64,000 bases of DNA from Streptomyces otsuchiensis (GTDB lineage: Bacteria; Actinomycetota; Actinomycetes; Streptomycetales; Streptomycetaceae): NCBI RefSeq assembly GCF_004305975.1, contig NZ_BHZI01000001.1, positions 1 to 64,000 of the forward strand, read 5' to 3'. The position numbers were made by a program, and so were the translations under genes. The notes beneath the pieces were generated by a model. It did no database searches. It had not been told where the DNA came from and saw only the letters and a program-made list of their open reading frames with translations. Shown here one piece after another: positions 18,315 through 29,179 of the stretch. Numbering within the stretch: position 1 is the first letter of the stretch; the number at the start of each line of letters is the position of its first letter.

Positions 18315-18350
18315 CCCTGCCCGATCCCCGTGCCCTGCCCGATCCCCGTG
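18315..18350 (+). repeat. Perfect 18-bp tandem duplication
   Basis: CCCTGCCCGATCCCCGTG occurs at 18315-18332 and again at 18333-18350, starting at the base after the nsdA stop codon. The rest of the gap to 18600 includes two CGCCCCATG copies (about 18443 and 18472) and a weak hairpin. No gene is seen. Confidence 0.85.
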
Positions 18351-18619
18351 CCCCGGCCGCGACCGGCCGCCCCGTACAGCCCGACGGGCTCCCCCACAGC
18401 CACGTCGCGCCGGGCGGCCGTCGCGGCCGGTCTTCTCTCGCGCCCCATGGCTGTCCCGGCACGCGTGGCCGCCCCATGCCGGGGGTCTTGCGGGGTGGCG
18501 TGCCGCGCCGCTCGGACCCGGTATCGCGGGCCCCAGGCAGCCCCCAGCACGACGCTGCCGGAACCGTGGTCACGCCGCCATTGCGGTGCGGCCACGGTTC
18601 ATGTCCGATTCATCACCGT

Positions 18620-18655
18620 GTAACACCCCGGAGGCCATCGTCACGGTGTCGAAAC
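18620..18655 (+). promoter_or_regulatory. GlnR-type operator of the amtB operon
   Basis: The nitrogen regulator GlnR binds gTnAc-N6-GaAAc half-site pairs. Here GTCAC (18640-18644), six bases, then GAAAC (18651-18655) is an exact match. An upstream pair GTAAC (18620-18624), six bases, GAGGC is a weaker one, with 4 bases between pairs. Another GAAAC lies at about 18673-18677. The site is about 100 bases before amtB, where GlnR activates the operon under nitrogen limitation in S. coelicolor. Identification is by pattern only. Confidence 0.75.
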
Positions 18656-18755
18656 ATCGACAGCCGTCGCCGGAAACGGCCCTCCGCGAGCCTGGAGCGC
18701 ATCCTGACCCGCCCCGCTTCTCCCGCACGGGTCGTAACACGAGGAGACGTTCACC

Positions 18756-20389
<1,634 letters not shown>

Positions 20390-20441
20390 ACAACCCACCC
20401 GCCGCACCCGCGGCGACGAGCACGGGAGTTGGGAACCGCAC

Positions 20442-22991
20442 ATGATGGCGGAGCCGACCGACACCAAGGACACTTCCGAGTCCGACGCGGGACCCAACGG
20501 CAACTACGCGGCGGCCCGGCTGCACCTCCTCACCCGGGGGGAGCGGTCCGGGCCGCCGCGCCGTGCCGAACTCGCCCGACTCACCGACGACTGGCTCGCA
20601 GGTCTCTACGACCGTGTGCCGACCGTCCCCGGCACATCCCTCGTCGCGGTCGGCGGCTACGGCCGGGGCGAACTCTCGCCACGCAGCGACCTCGACCTGC
20701 TGCTCCTGCACCAGGACGCCCCCACGCAGCGGCTCGCACCGCTGGCCGACGCCCTGTGGTACCCCGTGTGGGACCTCGGCATCGCGCTCGACCACTCCGT
20801 TCGCAGCCTCAAGGAGACGCGCGGAACCGCCGCCGACGACCTCAAGGTCCGTCTCGGGCTGCTCGACGCGCGCCACATCGCCGGTGACCCCGCGCTCACC
20901 GAGCAGCTGCGCACCACGCAGCTCGCAGACTGGCGGGCCGAGGCACCCGAACGGCTTCCTGAGCTGCACCAACTCTCCCAGGAACGGGCACGCCGTCACG
21001 GTGAGCTGCCCTTCCTCCTCGAACCCGACCTCAAGGAGGCGCGGGGCGGGCTGCGGGACGTCACGGCGCTCCGTGCCGTCGCCGCGTCCTGGCTCGCCGA
21101 CGCCCCACGCGCAGGTCTGGACGACGCCCGCACCACCCTGCTCGACGTCCGTGACGCGCTCCACCTCACCACCGGACGGGCCACCGACCGGCTCGCGCAG
21201 GAGGACCAGCCCCAGGTCGCCGACGCTCTCGGACTCCTCGACCCGGACGCCCTGCTGCGGCAGGTCTACGAGGCGTCGCGACTGGTCGCCTATGCCTGGG
21301 ACGTCACCTGGCGCGACGTCGGCCGAGTGCTCCGCGGCCGCGCCGCGGGCGGCCGCACCGGACGCGTTCGGGGCATCTTCCCCGGACGCTCCGGCAGGCA
21401 GCGGCCGAACGTCGGCAGTGGCCCCGCCCGTATCCCGCTCGCCGAAGGCGTCGTCGAGTACGACGGCGAGGCGGCCCTCGCCCGGACGGCGCGCCCCGAG
21501 CGGGACCCGGTGCTGCCGCTGCGTGCCGCGGCCGCGGCCGCGCAGGCAGGCCTGCCGTTGGCACTGCCCGCGCTCCACCGCCTCACCGAGGCCGCCGCAC
21601 CTCTCCCCGTGCCCTGGCCGGCCGAGGCACGGGAGGAGTTCGTGACCCTGCTCGGCGCGGGGCCGGACACCGTTCCGGTCTGGGAAGCCATGGCCGCCGC
21701 CGGACTCATCACGCGCCTGCTGCCCGACTGGGAGCGCGTGAGCTGCCGGCCCCAGCGCAACCCGGTCCACCGGTGGACGGTGGACCGGCATCTCGTCGAG
21801 ACCGCGGTGCGCGCCTCGGCCCTCACCCGCCGCGTGGAGCGCCCCGACATCCTGCTGGTCGCCGCACTGCTCCACGACATCGGCAAGGGGTGGCCCGGCG
21901 ATCACAGCGTCGTGGGCGAGACGATCGCCCGCGACATGGCTTCGCGCGTCGGATTCGGTACGGACGACGCGGAGATCCTCGCCACGCTCGTCAGGCACCA
22001 CCTCCTCCTCATCCAGACCGCCACGCGTCGCGACCTCAGTGACCCCACCACGGTCAGGGCCGTCGCGGACACGGTGGGCTCCTCCGCGACCCTGGAACTG
22101 CTCCACGCACTGACCGAGGCGGACGCGCTCGCCACCGGGCCGGCCGCATGGTCGGCATGGCGCGCGGCTCTCGTCGACGAACTCGTCGTGCGCGTGAAGG
22201 CGGAGCTCGCCGGTGCCGACGCCGGGCGCGCGGCCGGCGCGCCCCGGCGGCAACCGACCGCCGCCGCAGAACGCCTGGCCATGGAGGCGGTACGCGGCGG
22301 CGCCCCCGTGGTGACCCTGCACACCCGCCCCGAGCCCCAGCGCGCGGCAGGTGCCGACGCCGATCGGTCTGACGGAGCGAGCGAGAGAGGCACCGACGTA
22401 TCGTCCTCGGCCTCCGAACAGGTGGGAGTCGAGCTGACCGTGGCCCTTCCCGATCGCCCCGGCGCGCTCCCGGCGGTCTCCGGCGTTCTCGCCATGCACC
22501 GCATGACGGTGCGGTCGGCCGAGCTCCGCTCCGTCGATCCCGTCGGCCAAGGGCAGGCGCTGCTTCTGGAATGGCGTGTCGCGGCGGCCTACGGCTCGCT
22601 GCCCGAGGCGGACCGGCTGCGGGCCGACCTGGTCAGGGTCCTGGACGGGACGCTGGACATCGCCGGCCGGCTCGCCGAACGCGAGGCGGCCGCCCGCCCC
22701 AGGCGACGCCGCATGCCGCAACCGCCCCCGCCACGCGTGACAGTGGCCCCGCTCGGCTCCAGCCGCGCCACCGTGCTGGAAGTACGCGCCCCCGACGGGC
22801 CCGGCCTGCTGTTCCGGATCGCTCAGGCGCTGGAGAACCGCGGCGTACGGGTACGCAGCGCTCATGTGTCGACCCTCGGCGCAAACGCGGTCGACGCCTT
22901 CTACGTCACCGACGAAGCCGGTGCCCCGCTCACGGGGGAGGCAGCGGCCACGGTCGCCGGCGAGTTGCAGGAAGCCCTGCGCCGGGACTGA
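20442..22991 (+). CDS. glnD: PII nucleotidyltransferase GlnD
   Basis: In actinobacteria GlnD adenylylates PII rather than uridylylating it. The 849-residue protein has a nucleotidyltransferase domain with GGYGRGELSPRSDLDLLLL (about residues 69-87), a helical linker, an HD hydrolase domain with LLVAALLHDIGKG (about residue 470), and two C-terminal ACT domains (about 663-730 and 770-849) that sense glutamine. An Arg/Ala/Pro-rich stretch separates the HD and ACT parts. Two adjacent ATGs (20442 and 20445) follow GGGAG/GGGAA. It is the last gene of amtB-glnK-glnD. Confidence 0.95.
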   Translation: MMAEPTDTKDTSESDAGPNGNYAAARLHLLTRGERSGPPRRAELARLTDDWLAGLYDRVPTVPGTSLVAVGGYGRGELSPRSDLDLLLLHQDAPTQRLAPLADALWYPVWDLGIALDHSVRSLKETRGTAADDLKVRLGLLDARHIAGDPALTEQLRTTQLADWRAEAPERLPELHQLSQERARRHGELPFLLEPDLKEARGGLRDVTALRAVAASWLADAPRAGLDDARTTLLDVRDALHLTTGRATDRLAQEDQPQVADALGLLDPDALLRQVYEASRLVAYAWDVTWRDVGRVLRGRAAGGRTGRVRGIFPGRSGRQRPNVGSGPARIPLAEGVVEYDGEAALARTARPERDPVLPLRAAAAAAQAGLPLALPALHRLTEAAAPLPVPWPAEAREEFVTLLGAGPDTVPVWEAMAAAGLITRLLPDWERVSCRPQRNPVHRWTVDRHLVETAVRASALTRRVERPDILLVAALLHDIGKGWPGDHSVVGETIARDMASRVGFGTDDAEILATLVRHHLLLIQTATRRDLSDPTTVRAVADTVGSSATLELLHALTEADALATGPAAWSAWRAALVDELVVRVKAELAGADAGRAAGAPRRQPTAAAERLAMEAVRGGAPVVTLHTRPEPQRAAGADADRSDGASERGTDVSSSASEQVGVELTVALPDRPGALPAVSGVLAMHRMTVRSAELRSVDPVGQGQALLLEWRVAAAYGSLPEADRLRADLVRVLDGTLDIAGRLAEREAAARPRRRRMPQPPPPRVTVAPLGSSRATVLEVRAPDGPGLLFRIAQALENRGVRVRSAHVSTLGANAVDAFYVTDEAGAPLTGEAAATVAGELQEALRRD

Positions 22992-23211
22992 TGCCGCGCC
23001 CGCCCCGCCCCGCGCGGCGCACCGGCCCGCTCCGCACGGGGCGTGAGCGCGGGGTGAGCCATGACGGTGTCCAGGACTGCATCTGCGGGGTAGGCGCCGG
23101 GCACCCCCTGTACCGCCCCACGCGGCCGCCGCGGGGGTTCGGCCGCCGCGCGGCCCGATACCCTGGGGTGCAGACAGAGCCACGCCCCCGACTCCGAGGA
23201 TCCGCGACGCC

Positions 23212-24768
23212 GTGTTCGATACTCTTTCCGATCGTCTCAGTGCGACGTTCAAGACTCTCCGAGGCCGGGGCCGTCTGTCCGAGGCGGACATCGACGCCAC
23301 CGCGCGCGAGATCCGAATCGCGCTGCTGGAGGCCGATGTCGCGCTTCCGGTGGTCCGCGCCTTCATCAAGCAGGTCAAGGAGAGGGCCCTCGGCTCCGAG
23401 GTCTCGCGGGCGCTGAACCCCGCCCAGCAGGTCATCAAGATCGTCAACGAGGAACTGGTCGGGATCCTCGGCGGTGAGACCCGGCGCCTGCGGTTCGCCA
23501 AGACCGCGCCGACCGTGATCATGCTCGCGGGCCTGCAGGGCGCGGGTAAGACGACCCTCGCCGGCAAGCTGGCCAAGTGGCTGAGCACACAGGGGCACAG
23601 CCCTCTGCTGGTCGCGTGTGACCTCCAGCGTCCGAACGCCGTCAACCAGCTCGGCGTGGTCGCCGAGCGTGCCGGTGTGGCGATCTACGCGCCCGAGCCG
23701 GGTAACGGTGTCGGCGACCCGGTCGCGGTGGCACGCGACTCGGTGGCGTTCGCTCGCGACAAACAGTACGACGTGGTGATCGTCGACACCGCCGGACGGC
23801 TGGGCATCGACGCCGAGCTCATGGAGCAGGCGGCCGACATCCGTGACGCGGTCAGCCCCGACGAGGTCCTCTTCGTCGTGGACGCGATGATCGGTCAGGA
23901 CGCGGTCACCACGGCCGAGGCGTTCCGGGACGGCGTGGGATTCGACGGCGTGGTGCTGTCGAAGCTCGACGGTGACGCCCGCGGTGGTGCGGCGCTCTCG
24001 GTGGCGCATGTCACCGGCCGACAGGTCATGTTCGCCTCCAACGGAGAGGGCCTCGACGACTTCGACGCCTTCCACCCGGACCGGATGGCGTCCCGCATCC
24101 TCGGCATGGGAGATGTGCTCAGCCTGATCGAGAAGGCCGAGCAGACCTTCAGCCAGGAGGAGGCGGAGAAGCTCGCCGAGAAGCTGTCCAAGGGGCCCAA
24201 GCAGTTCACCCTGGACGACTTTCTGTCGCAGATGGAGCAGGTCCGCAAGATGGGCTCCATCTCCAAGCTCCTCGGCATGATGCCCGGCATGGGGCAGATG
24301 CGGGACCAGATCAACAACCTCGACGAGCGGGACGTGGACCGCACCGCCGCCATCATCAAGTCGATGACCCCGGGCGAGCGCGAGGACCCGAAGATCATCA
24401 ACGGCTCGCGCCGCGCTCGTATCGCGCGCGGTTCGGGTGTAGACGTCAGCGCGGTGAAGAACCTGGTGGAGCGGTTCTTCGAAGCGCGGAAGATGATGTC
24501 CAAGATGGCGCAGGGCGGCGGCATGCCGGGCATGCCGGGCATGCCCGGCATGGGGGGCGGGGCCGGCAAGAAGCGCGGCAAGCAGCCGCCCAAGAAGGTG
24601 AAGGGCAAGCAGCGCAGCGGAAACCCGATGAAGCGCAAGGCGGACGAGCAGGCGGCCGCAGACCGGCGCGCCGCCGGTGGCGCCTTCGGTGTCCCCGGCG
24701 CGGGGCAGGACGCGAGCGACTTCCAGCTTCCGAAGGAGTTCCGGGACATCCTGCCCCCGGACAAGTGA
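23212..24768 (+). CDS. ffh: Signal recognition particle protein Ffh (SRP54)
   Basis: Ffh binds 4.5S RNA and signal sequences and targets proteins to FtsY. The 518-residue protein has the N domain, the GTPase with GLQGAGKTTLAGKLA near residue 105, DTAGRLGID and SKLDGDARGG. The Met-rich M domain includes the GMMPGMGQM loop and the SRP-RNA-binding SRRARIARGSG. After it come a Met-Pro-Gly repeat and a basic Lys/Arg-rich tail of about 70 residues. GTG 23212 is used; TACCCT at 23159-23164 is a possible -10. No 4.5S RNA gene is nearby. Confidence 0.97.
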   Translation: MFDTLSDRLSATFKTLRGRGRLSEADIDATAREIRIALLEADVALPVVRAFIKQVKERALGSEVSRALNPAQQVIKIVNEELVGILGGETRRLRFAKTAPTVIMLAGLQGAGKTTLAGKLAKWLSTQGHSPLLVACDLQRPNAVNQLGVVAERAGVAIYAPEPGNGVGDPVAVARDSVAFARDKQYDVVIVDTAGRLGIDAELMEQAADIRDAVSPDEVLFVVDAMIGQDAVTTAEAFRDGVGFDGVVLSKLDGDARGGAALSVAHVTGRQVMFASNGEGLDDFDAFHPDRMASRILGMGDVLSLIEKAEQTFSQEEAEKLAEKLSKGPKQFTLDDFLSQMEQVRKMGSISKLLGMMPGMGQMRDQINNLDERDVDRTAAIIKSMTPGEREDPKIINGSRRARIARGSGVDVSAVKNLVERFFEARKMMSKMAQGGGMPGMPGMPGMGGGAGKKRGKQPPKKVKGKQRSGNPMKRKADEQAAADRRAAGGAFGVPGAGQDASDFQLPKEFRDILPPDK

Positions 24769-24774
24769 GCCGGA

Positions 24775-24832
24775 CCGGAACGGGCCTGTGGGGCGTAGCG
24801 GGGGACCGCCGCGCCCCACAGGCCCGTTCCGG
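24775..24832. terminator. 21-bp perfect hairpin terminator after ffh
   Basis: Bases 24775-24795 are the exact reverse complement of 24812-24832 around a 16-base loop. It starts 6 bases after the ffh stop and serves both ffh and the converging methyltransferase gene. The inner stem contains the TGTGGGGCG form of the dispersed motif. The rest of the gap to 25113 is GC-rich with no gene visible. Confidence 0.85.
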
Positions 24833-25113
24833 GAGTTCTCGTGGGCTGGACGCGGGCTCACCCGCCCCCAGCCTGCCCCGGGAGCCTGCCGCCGGGCGGC
24901 GCGTGACGCGGGTGCGGACGGAGAGCGCCGATCAGAGCGTTCTCCGGGTGTTCACGGCGGCACGGCGCACGGCGCACGATGCCCGGCGCCCCGCTGCCGG
25001 GCCGCCCACCGCCGCGAAAGCGTCGCCCCACCGCCCCGTCAGCGGAGGGGTCCACGCACCGGGCTGCCCCGCCGCGCGCCATGCCGTCACCCGCGCCGCC
25101 CCAGGCGACGCGG

Positions 25114-25998
25114 TCAGACCTCGGCGATCACGTAGGGGAGCGGGCTGGGGAGCCAGACAGCGCCGTCGCGCCCCACGTACGGGTGGAGCGCCTCCGTCAG
25201 TTCCCGCACCACCTGCTCGGCGCCCGCCACGCGGACCGCCGCGTCGAAGTTCCCCGTGGCCAGCAGCCCCCGTACCGCCCCGTCCAGCCCGGGATAGCCG
25301 AAGGGACAGTTCACCTCGGCGGTCTCGCGATGCCGGAGGCCCGCACGCGCCGCCACGTCCTCCAACGCGGCTGCCGATCCCACCGGCCCGGTGGTTTCCT
25401 GGCCCTCGCCGCGCGGCGGTGTCCCGTCCTCCGCGCCGCAGCGCGCGGCTCGCGCACGCCCGTCGGCGGGGCCCGGTTCCCGCGTCGGGGTGTCGAGGCG
25501 GTGAGTGACCGTCGCGGTGCACTGACCCGGGTCGCCGCAGCCAGCCAGCACCACCGGGCTTCCCGGCGCGGCGAGCCGCGCCGCCCGGCGCAGCACCGCC
25601 GGATCGGGTGGCCCGCTGAAGGCTGTGATCAGGGTGTAGGGAGCACCCGCAGCGTCCGGGACCGCTGACGACACCAGCCTCGCGGGCCAGCGCCGGCCGC
25701 CCCACTCCGGCTCGGGGAGCAGTCGCTCGCGCGCCAGGCGCAGCCGGTCGGCATCGGTGTCGGCGCCGGTGACATCCGCTCCCAGGGAGGCGGCACGGAG
25801 CAGGGCGAGTCCGGAGCCACACCCGAGACCGAGCAGTCGTGTGCCCGGCCCCACGCCCAGGCGTCGGTACACGGCGTCGTAGAGCGGGACGAACATGCGC
25901 TCCTGGATCTCCGCCCAGTCACGCGCGCGGGCCGGTGGTGCGGTGTCGTGGCGTCCGGGCGGACGCCGGTGCTCCTGGTGGATCAGCGTGGGTGTCAT
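25114..25998 (-). CDS. Class I SAM-dependent methyltransferase
   Basis: The 294-residue product has a methyltransferase fold in its first half: LLGLGCGSGLALLRAASLGADVTGADTD (about residues 57-84) is motif I with the acidic end of strand 2, and SPVVLAGCGDPGQCTATV follows in a later strand. Residues 165-205 are a low-complexity Gly/Pro/Arg-rich insert. The C-terminal part (EVNCPFGYPGLDGAVRGLLATG) resembles small-molecule methyltransferases. The substrate is unknown. It converges on ffh and is divergent from proS; I recall a methyltransferase at this place in other streptomycetes. Confidence 0.8.
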   Translation of the reverse strand: MTPTLIHQEHRRPPGRHDTAPPARARDWAEIQERMFVPLYDAVYRRLGVGPGTRLLGLGCGSGLALLRAASLGADVTGADTDADRLRLARERLLPEPEWGGRRWPARLVSSAVPDAAGAPYTLITAFSGPPDPAVLRRAARLAAPGSPVVLAGCGDPGQCTATVTHRLDTPTREPGPADGRARAARCGAEDGTPPRGEGQETTGPVGSAAALEDVAARAGLRHRETAEVNCPFGYPGLDGAVRGLLATGNFDAAVRVAGAEQVVRELTEALHPYVGRDGAVWLPSPLPYVIAEV

Positions 25999-26139
25999 GA
26001 CCGTGCCCCAATCGACGGGTGTGCGGCGGCCGCCGGCCGATGAAGTTGCCCCTGCTCCTGTATGACAGAAAACTCCGCTCCGCTCCTGTCGTCCAGAGGG
26101 CGATCGAGGCGTGATTCACGCTTATGACACGTCGCGCCG

Positions 26140-26145
26140 TAGCAT
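26140..26145 (+). promoter_or_regulatory. -10 element for proS, probable leaderless start
   Basis: TAGCAT lies 7 bases before the ATG at 26153 with no ribosome site. TTCACG at 26115-26120 is a possible -35, 19 bases upstream. Confidence 0.4.
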
Positions 26146-26152
26146 TCGCGGC

Positions 26153-27568
26153 ATGGCAAAGGCTCCCGTACTCACCCCCCAGGCGGAGGACTTCCCGCGC
26201 TGGTACCAGGACCTGATCAACAAGGCCGAGCTGGCCGACAACGGGCCTGTGCGCGGCACGATGGTCATTCGACCGTATGGCTACGGCCTGTGGGAGCGAA
26301 TGCAGCAGGAGCTGGATGCCCGGATCAAGCGGGCGGGGGCGAAGAACGCCTACTTCCCCCTCTTCATCCCGCAGTCGTACCTGAACCGTGAGGCCGAACA
26401 TGTGGAGGGCTTCGCTCCGGAGCTCGCCGTGGTCACGCACGGAGGAGGCAAGGAGCTGGAGGAGCCGGTGGTGGTGCGGCCCACCTCCGAGACGATCGTC
26501 AACGAGTACTTCTCCAAGTGGGTCCAGAGCTATCGGGACCTCCCGCTCCTGATCAACCAGTGGGCCAACGTGGTGCGCTGGGAGATGCGTCCGCGGGTCT
26601 TCCTCCGAACGAGTGAGTTCCTCTGGCAGGAGGGCCACACCGCGCACGCGACCTACGAGGACGCGCGGGAGTACGCGGCGCGGATCCACCGCGACGTCTA
26701 CGCGGACTTCATGGTGAACACGCTCGCCATCGACGTGGTACTCGGTCGGAAGACTCCCCAGGAGCGGTTCGCCGGCGCGATCAACACCCTCACCCTCGAA
26801 GGCATGATGCGGGACGGCAAGGCGCTCCAGATGGGCACCAGCCACGAGCTCGGCCAGAACTTCGCGAAGGCCTTCGACACCCGCTTCCTCTCGCGGGACG
26901 GTGGCCGTGAGCTGGTGTGGCAGACGTCGTGGGGCGCCTCCACCCGCCTGGTCGGCGGTTTGATCATGGGTCACGGGGACGACAACGGGCTCAGAGTGCC
27001 GCCCCGCCTGGCCCCCGTGCAGGTCGTGGTCCTCGCCATCAAGGGCGACGAAGCGGTAATCGCCAAGGTCCGGGAGATCGGCGAGCGGCTGGCCGCCGCC
27101 GGTGTGAGGGTGGAGGTCGACGACCGCACCGACACTCCGTTCGGCCGCAGGGCCGTGGACTGGGAGCTCAAAGGCGTGCCCGTGCGGGTGGAGATCGGCC
27201 CGCGGGACCTCGAGAGTGGAACCGCCGTGCTCGCTCGCCGGATTCCGGGTGGCAAGGAGACGGTGGCGATCGACACTCTCGCCGGTGTGCTTCCCGGGCT
27301 GCTCGAGGCAGACCAGGCGCTGCTGCTGGCCCAGTCGCGCGAGCGCCGCGAGGCCCGTACCAGCGACGTCCGCAGCGTCGGAGAAGCAGTGGAGGCGGCC
27401 AAGGCCGGTGGCTGGGCCCGCCTGCCCTGGGCGGAACTCGGGCCGGAGGGGGAGCGACGCCTCGCTCAGGACGCGGTGTCCGTGCGCTGCCTGCTCGCGG
27501 AGGACGGCTCCGTTCCGGACAGTGACGACGCGCCGGGAACCGTGGCGGTCGTGGCCCGTGCTTACTGA
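26153..27568 (+). CDS. proS: Prolyl-tRNA synthetase, short archaeal/eukaryotic-type
   Basis: The enzyme charges tRNA-Pro with proline. The 471-residue protein has class II synthetase motifs: motif 1 region MVIRPYGYGLWERMQQ, motif 2 NVVRWEMRPRVFLRTSEFLWQEGHTAH, the RPTSETI loop, and motif 3 STRLVGGLIMGHGDDNGLRVP. The anticodon-binding domain follows. It lacks the roughly 180-residue editing insertion of the standard bacterial enzyme (about 565 residues) and ends in Ala-Tyr; the terminal tyrosine is typical of the archaeal type. Streptomycetes normally have a long bacterial-type ProRS elsewhere, so this may be a second copy, which cannot be tested in this window. A hairpin at 27613-27643 terminates it. 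Confidence 0.93.
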   Translation: MAKAPVLTPQAEDFPRWYQDLINKAELADNGPVRGTMVIRPYGYGLWERMQQELDARIKRAGAKNAYFPLFIPQSYLNREAEHVEGFAPELAVVTHGGGKELEEPVVVRPTSETIVNEYFSKWVQSYRDLPLLINQWANVVRWEMRPRVFLRTSEFLWQEGHTAHATYEDAREYAARIHRDVYADFMVNTLAIDVVLGRKTPQERFAGAINTLTLEGMMRDGKALQMGTSHELGQNFAKAFDTRFLSRDGGRELVWQTSWGASTRLVGGLIMGHGDDNGLRVPPRLAPVQVVVLAIKGDEAVIAKVREIGERLAAAGVRVEVDDRTDTPFGRRAVDWELKGVPVRVEIGPRDLESGTAVLARRIPGGKETVAIDTLAGVLPGLLEADQALLLAQSRERREARTSDVRSVGEAVEAAKAGGWARLPWAELGPEGERRLAQDAVSVRCLLAEDGSVPDSDDAPGTVAVVARAY

Positions 27569-27612
27569 CAGCAGGTAACCACTTCGCTGTCTCCGCCCGG
27601 TTCCGGAGGCAT

Positions 27613-27643
27613 CGTGACCCCGCGCTCCCGGCGCGGGGTCACG
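27613..27643 (+). terminator. Terminator hairpin after proS
   Basis: Bases 27613-27625 pair perfectly with 27631-27643 (13 bp) around a TCCCG loop. No T-run follows. Confidence 0.75.
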
Positions 27644-27732
27644 CAACGTGATGGAAACTGACGGGTAAGTGCAAATTCGGAGAGTTGGCCCGGAATCGGA
27701 ACACCGAGGGGGGCTGGCTCGTTAGACCCGAC

Positions 27733-28326
27733 GTGAGCACGACACCACCAGTTCTCGCCGCCGAGTTGGCACTCGCGTGGGCCGACATTCAGCGGTACCA
27801 CCCGGAGCTGCCCAACCTGGCTGCGCCTGAATCCCTGATTGGGGAGTCCTCGTCCGCCTGCGGATCCGAACTCTCCTTCGAACGGCTGCTTCACGAAGCA
27901 GTGCACGGCATCGCCGCCGCCCGCGGGGTGCGGGACACCTCGCGCGCCGGCCGCTATCACAACCGCCGTTTTCTGTCCGTCGCCGAGGAACTCGGCCTGA
28001 GTCACGCCCATGAGCCCCATCCGAGCAGCGGATTCTCCGTCGTCACCATGAACGCCGAGACCCGTCGCCGATACCGCACCACGGCCGACCGTCTGCATCG
28101 GGCGCTGTCGGCGCACCTCGCCGCCACGTCCGGCGAGACCTCGCGCAGCTTCCGCGGTCCAGCCGCTCGCCACGGGTCCTCCGGTGGTGGCGTGCGAGTC
28201 AAGGCGGTCTGCGACTGCGGGCGTAACGTCCGGGTCGTGCCGTCGGTGCTCGCCCAGGCCCCGATCGTCTGCGGCGCCTGCGACAAACCCTTCCGTATCG
28301 CGGAAGCGGTGCCAGTGGCCGCCTGA
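27733..28326 (+). CDS. SprT-like zinc metallopeptidase-family protein
   Basis: The 197-residue protein contains LLHEAVHGIAAARGV (about residues 53-67), an HExxH zinc-peptidase motif, with GRYHNRRF downstream as in SprT/phage-type minimal metalloproteases. Near the C-terminus, CDCGRNVRV and CGACDKPF supply four cysteines that look like a zinc ribbon. The substrate is unknown. Related SprT proteins act on DNA-protein crosslinks in other organisms, but that role is only a guess here. GTG 27733 is preferred; the frame extends to TTG 27685. It is monocistronic, with a terminator before proS's neighbour and another at 28411. Confidence 0.75.
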   Translation: MSTTPPVLAAELALAWADIQRYHPELPNLAAPESLIGESSSACGSELSFERLLHEAVHGIAAARGVRDTSRAGRYHNRRFLSVAEELGLSHAHEPHPSSGFSVVTMNAETRRRYRTTADRLHRALSAHLAATSGETSRSFRGPAARHGSSGGGVRVKAVCDCGRNVRVVPSVLAQAPIVCGACDKPFRIAEAVPVAA

Positions 28327-28748
28327 CCCCTCGGCCCGCCCTCACGCTTCACCGCCCGACTCCGTGCCCCCACGCATTCGCATGGAGCCGACGGCGCCAC
28401 CGCTGTCCGCGCCTGCCGGTGCCCAGTCCACCGGCAGGCCCTTTCGTGTGCGTCCGGGCCGTCCGTGGCCCCGTTCGCCGACAGCCGTCGCCCGCAGCGG
28501 GCCCGTGCGGCCCCATGCGGGCCTCTGCGGCCTCATGCTGCGCCGCAGGCCACGCAGTGCGTCGCGGACGAGGGCCAAGAGGCGGCGTGGGGCGATGTCG
28601 CGCGTATGGCAGAATGGCGTGTTGAACTCGTCGGCCGATCAGGAACCCTCTCTCCTCCGGACGGCGCGTCCTCGGGTAACACCACACCGCAACCCCACGC
28701 GGGATGGCCACGTGCCCACCCACATCAACACCAGGAGACACCACAGCC
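28327..28748. other. Intergenic region carrying the rpsP promoter
   Basis: Besides the terminator at 28411, this 422-base gap has GCGGCCCCATGCGG (about 28507) and GCGTGGGGCGATG (about 28585) copies of the dispersed repeat. GTATGGCAGAATGG at about 28604-28617 resembles promoters found before rpsP in other streptomycetes, with CAGAAT as the likely -10. The ribosome site AGGAG (28733-28737) serves rpsP. Confidence 0.4.
28411..28448 (+). terminator. Hairpin plus T-stretch after the SprT-like gene
   Basis: GCCTGCCGGTG (28411-28421) pairs with CACCGGCAGGC (28429-28439), followed by CCCTTTCGT. Confidence 0.75.
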
Positions 28749-29177
28749 GTGGCAGTCAAGATCAAGCTGAAGCGTCTGGGCAAGATCCGGTCGCCGCACT
28801 ACCGCATCATCGTCGCCGACTCCCGTACCCGCCGTGACGGCCGGGCCATCGAGGAGATCGGCCTGTACCACCCGGTGCAGAACCCCTCGCGGATCGAGGT
28901 CGACTCGGAGCGCGCCCAGTACTGGCTCGGTGTCGGCGCGCAGCCGACCGAGCCCGTCATGGCGATCCTCAAGGTCACCGGTGACTGGCAGAAGTTCAAG
29001 GGTCTGCCCGCTCCGGCGCCGATGAAGGTGGCCGAGCCCAAGTCGGACAAGGGCACCCTCTTCGAGGCTGCCGGCGCCGACGAGCCGAAGGGTGAGGCCA
29101 TCACCCCGAAGGCCAAGAAGGCCGACAAGGGTGAGAAGAAGGCCGACGAGGCCGCGGCCGAGTCGACCGAGGCCTGA
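28749..29177 (+). CDS. rpsP: 30S ribosomal protein S16
   Basis: S16 is an early-assembly protein of the small subunit. The first 80 residues are the conserved domain ([21 protein letters not shown]...[23 protein letters not shown]). The rest, to residue 142, is a Lys/Ala/Glu-rich tail common in actinobacteria. The GTG start gives the family N-terminus. It leads the rpsP-khpA unit, with the next gene 2 bases away. Confidence 0.97.
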   Translation: MAVKIKLKRLGKIRSPHYRIIVADSRTRRDGRAIEEIGLYHPVQNPSRIEVDSERAQYWLGVGAQPTEPVMAILKVTGDWQKFKGLPAPAPMKVAEPKSDKGTLFEAAGADEPKGEAITPKAKKADKGEKKADEAAAESTEA

Positions 29178-29179
29178 GG

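Noticed and set aside
24520-24556. Tandem GGCATGCCG repeat suggestive of a repeat element
   Set aside because: It encodes the Met-Pro-Gly run of the Ffh M domain and is explained by the protein.
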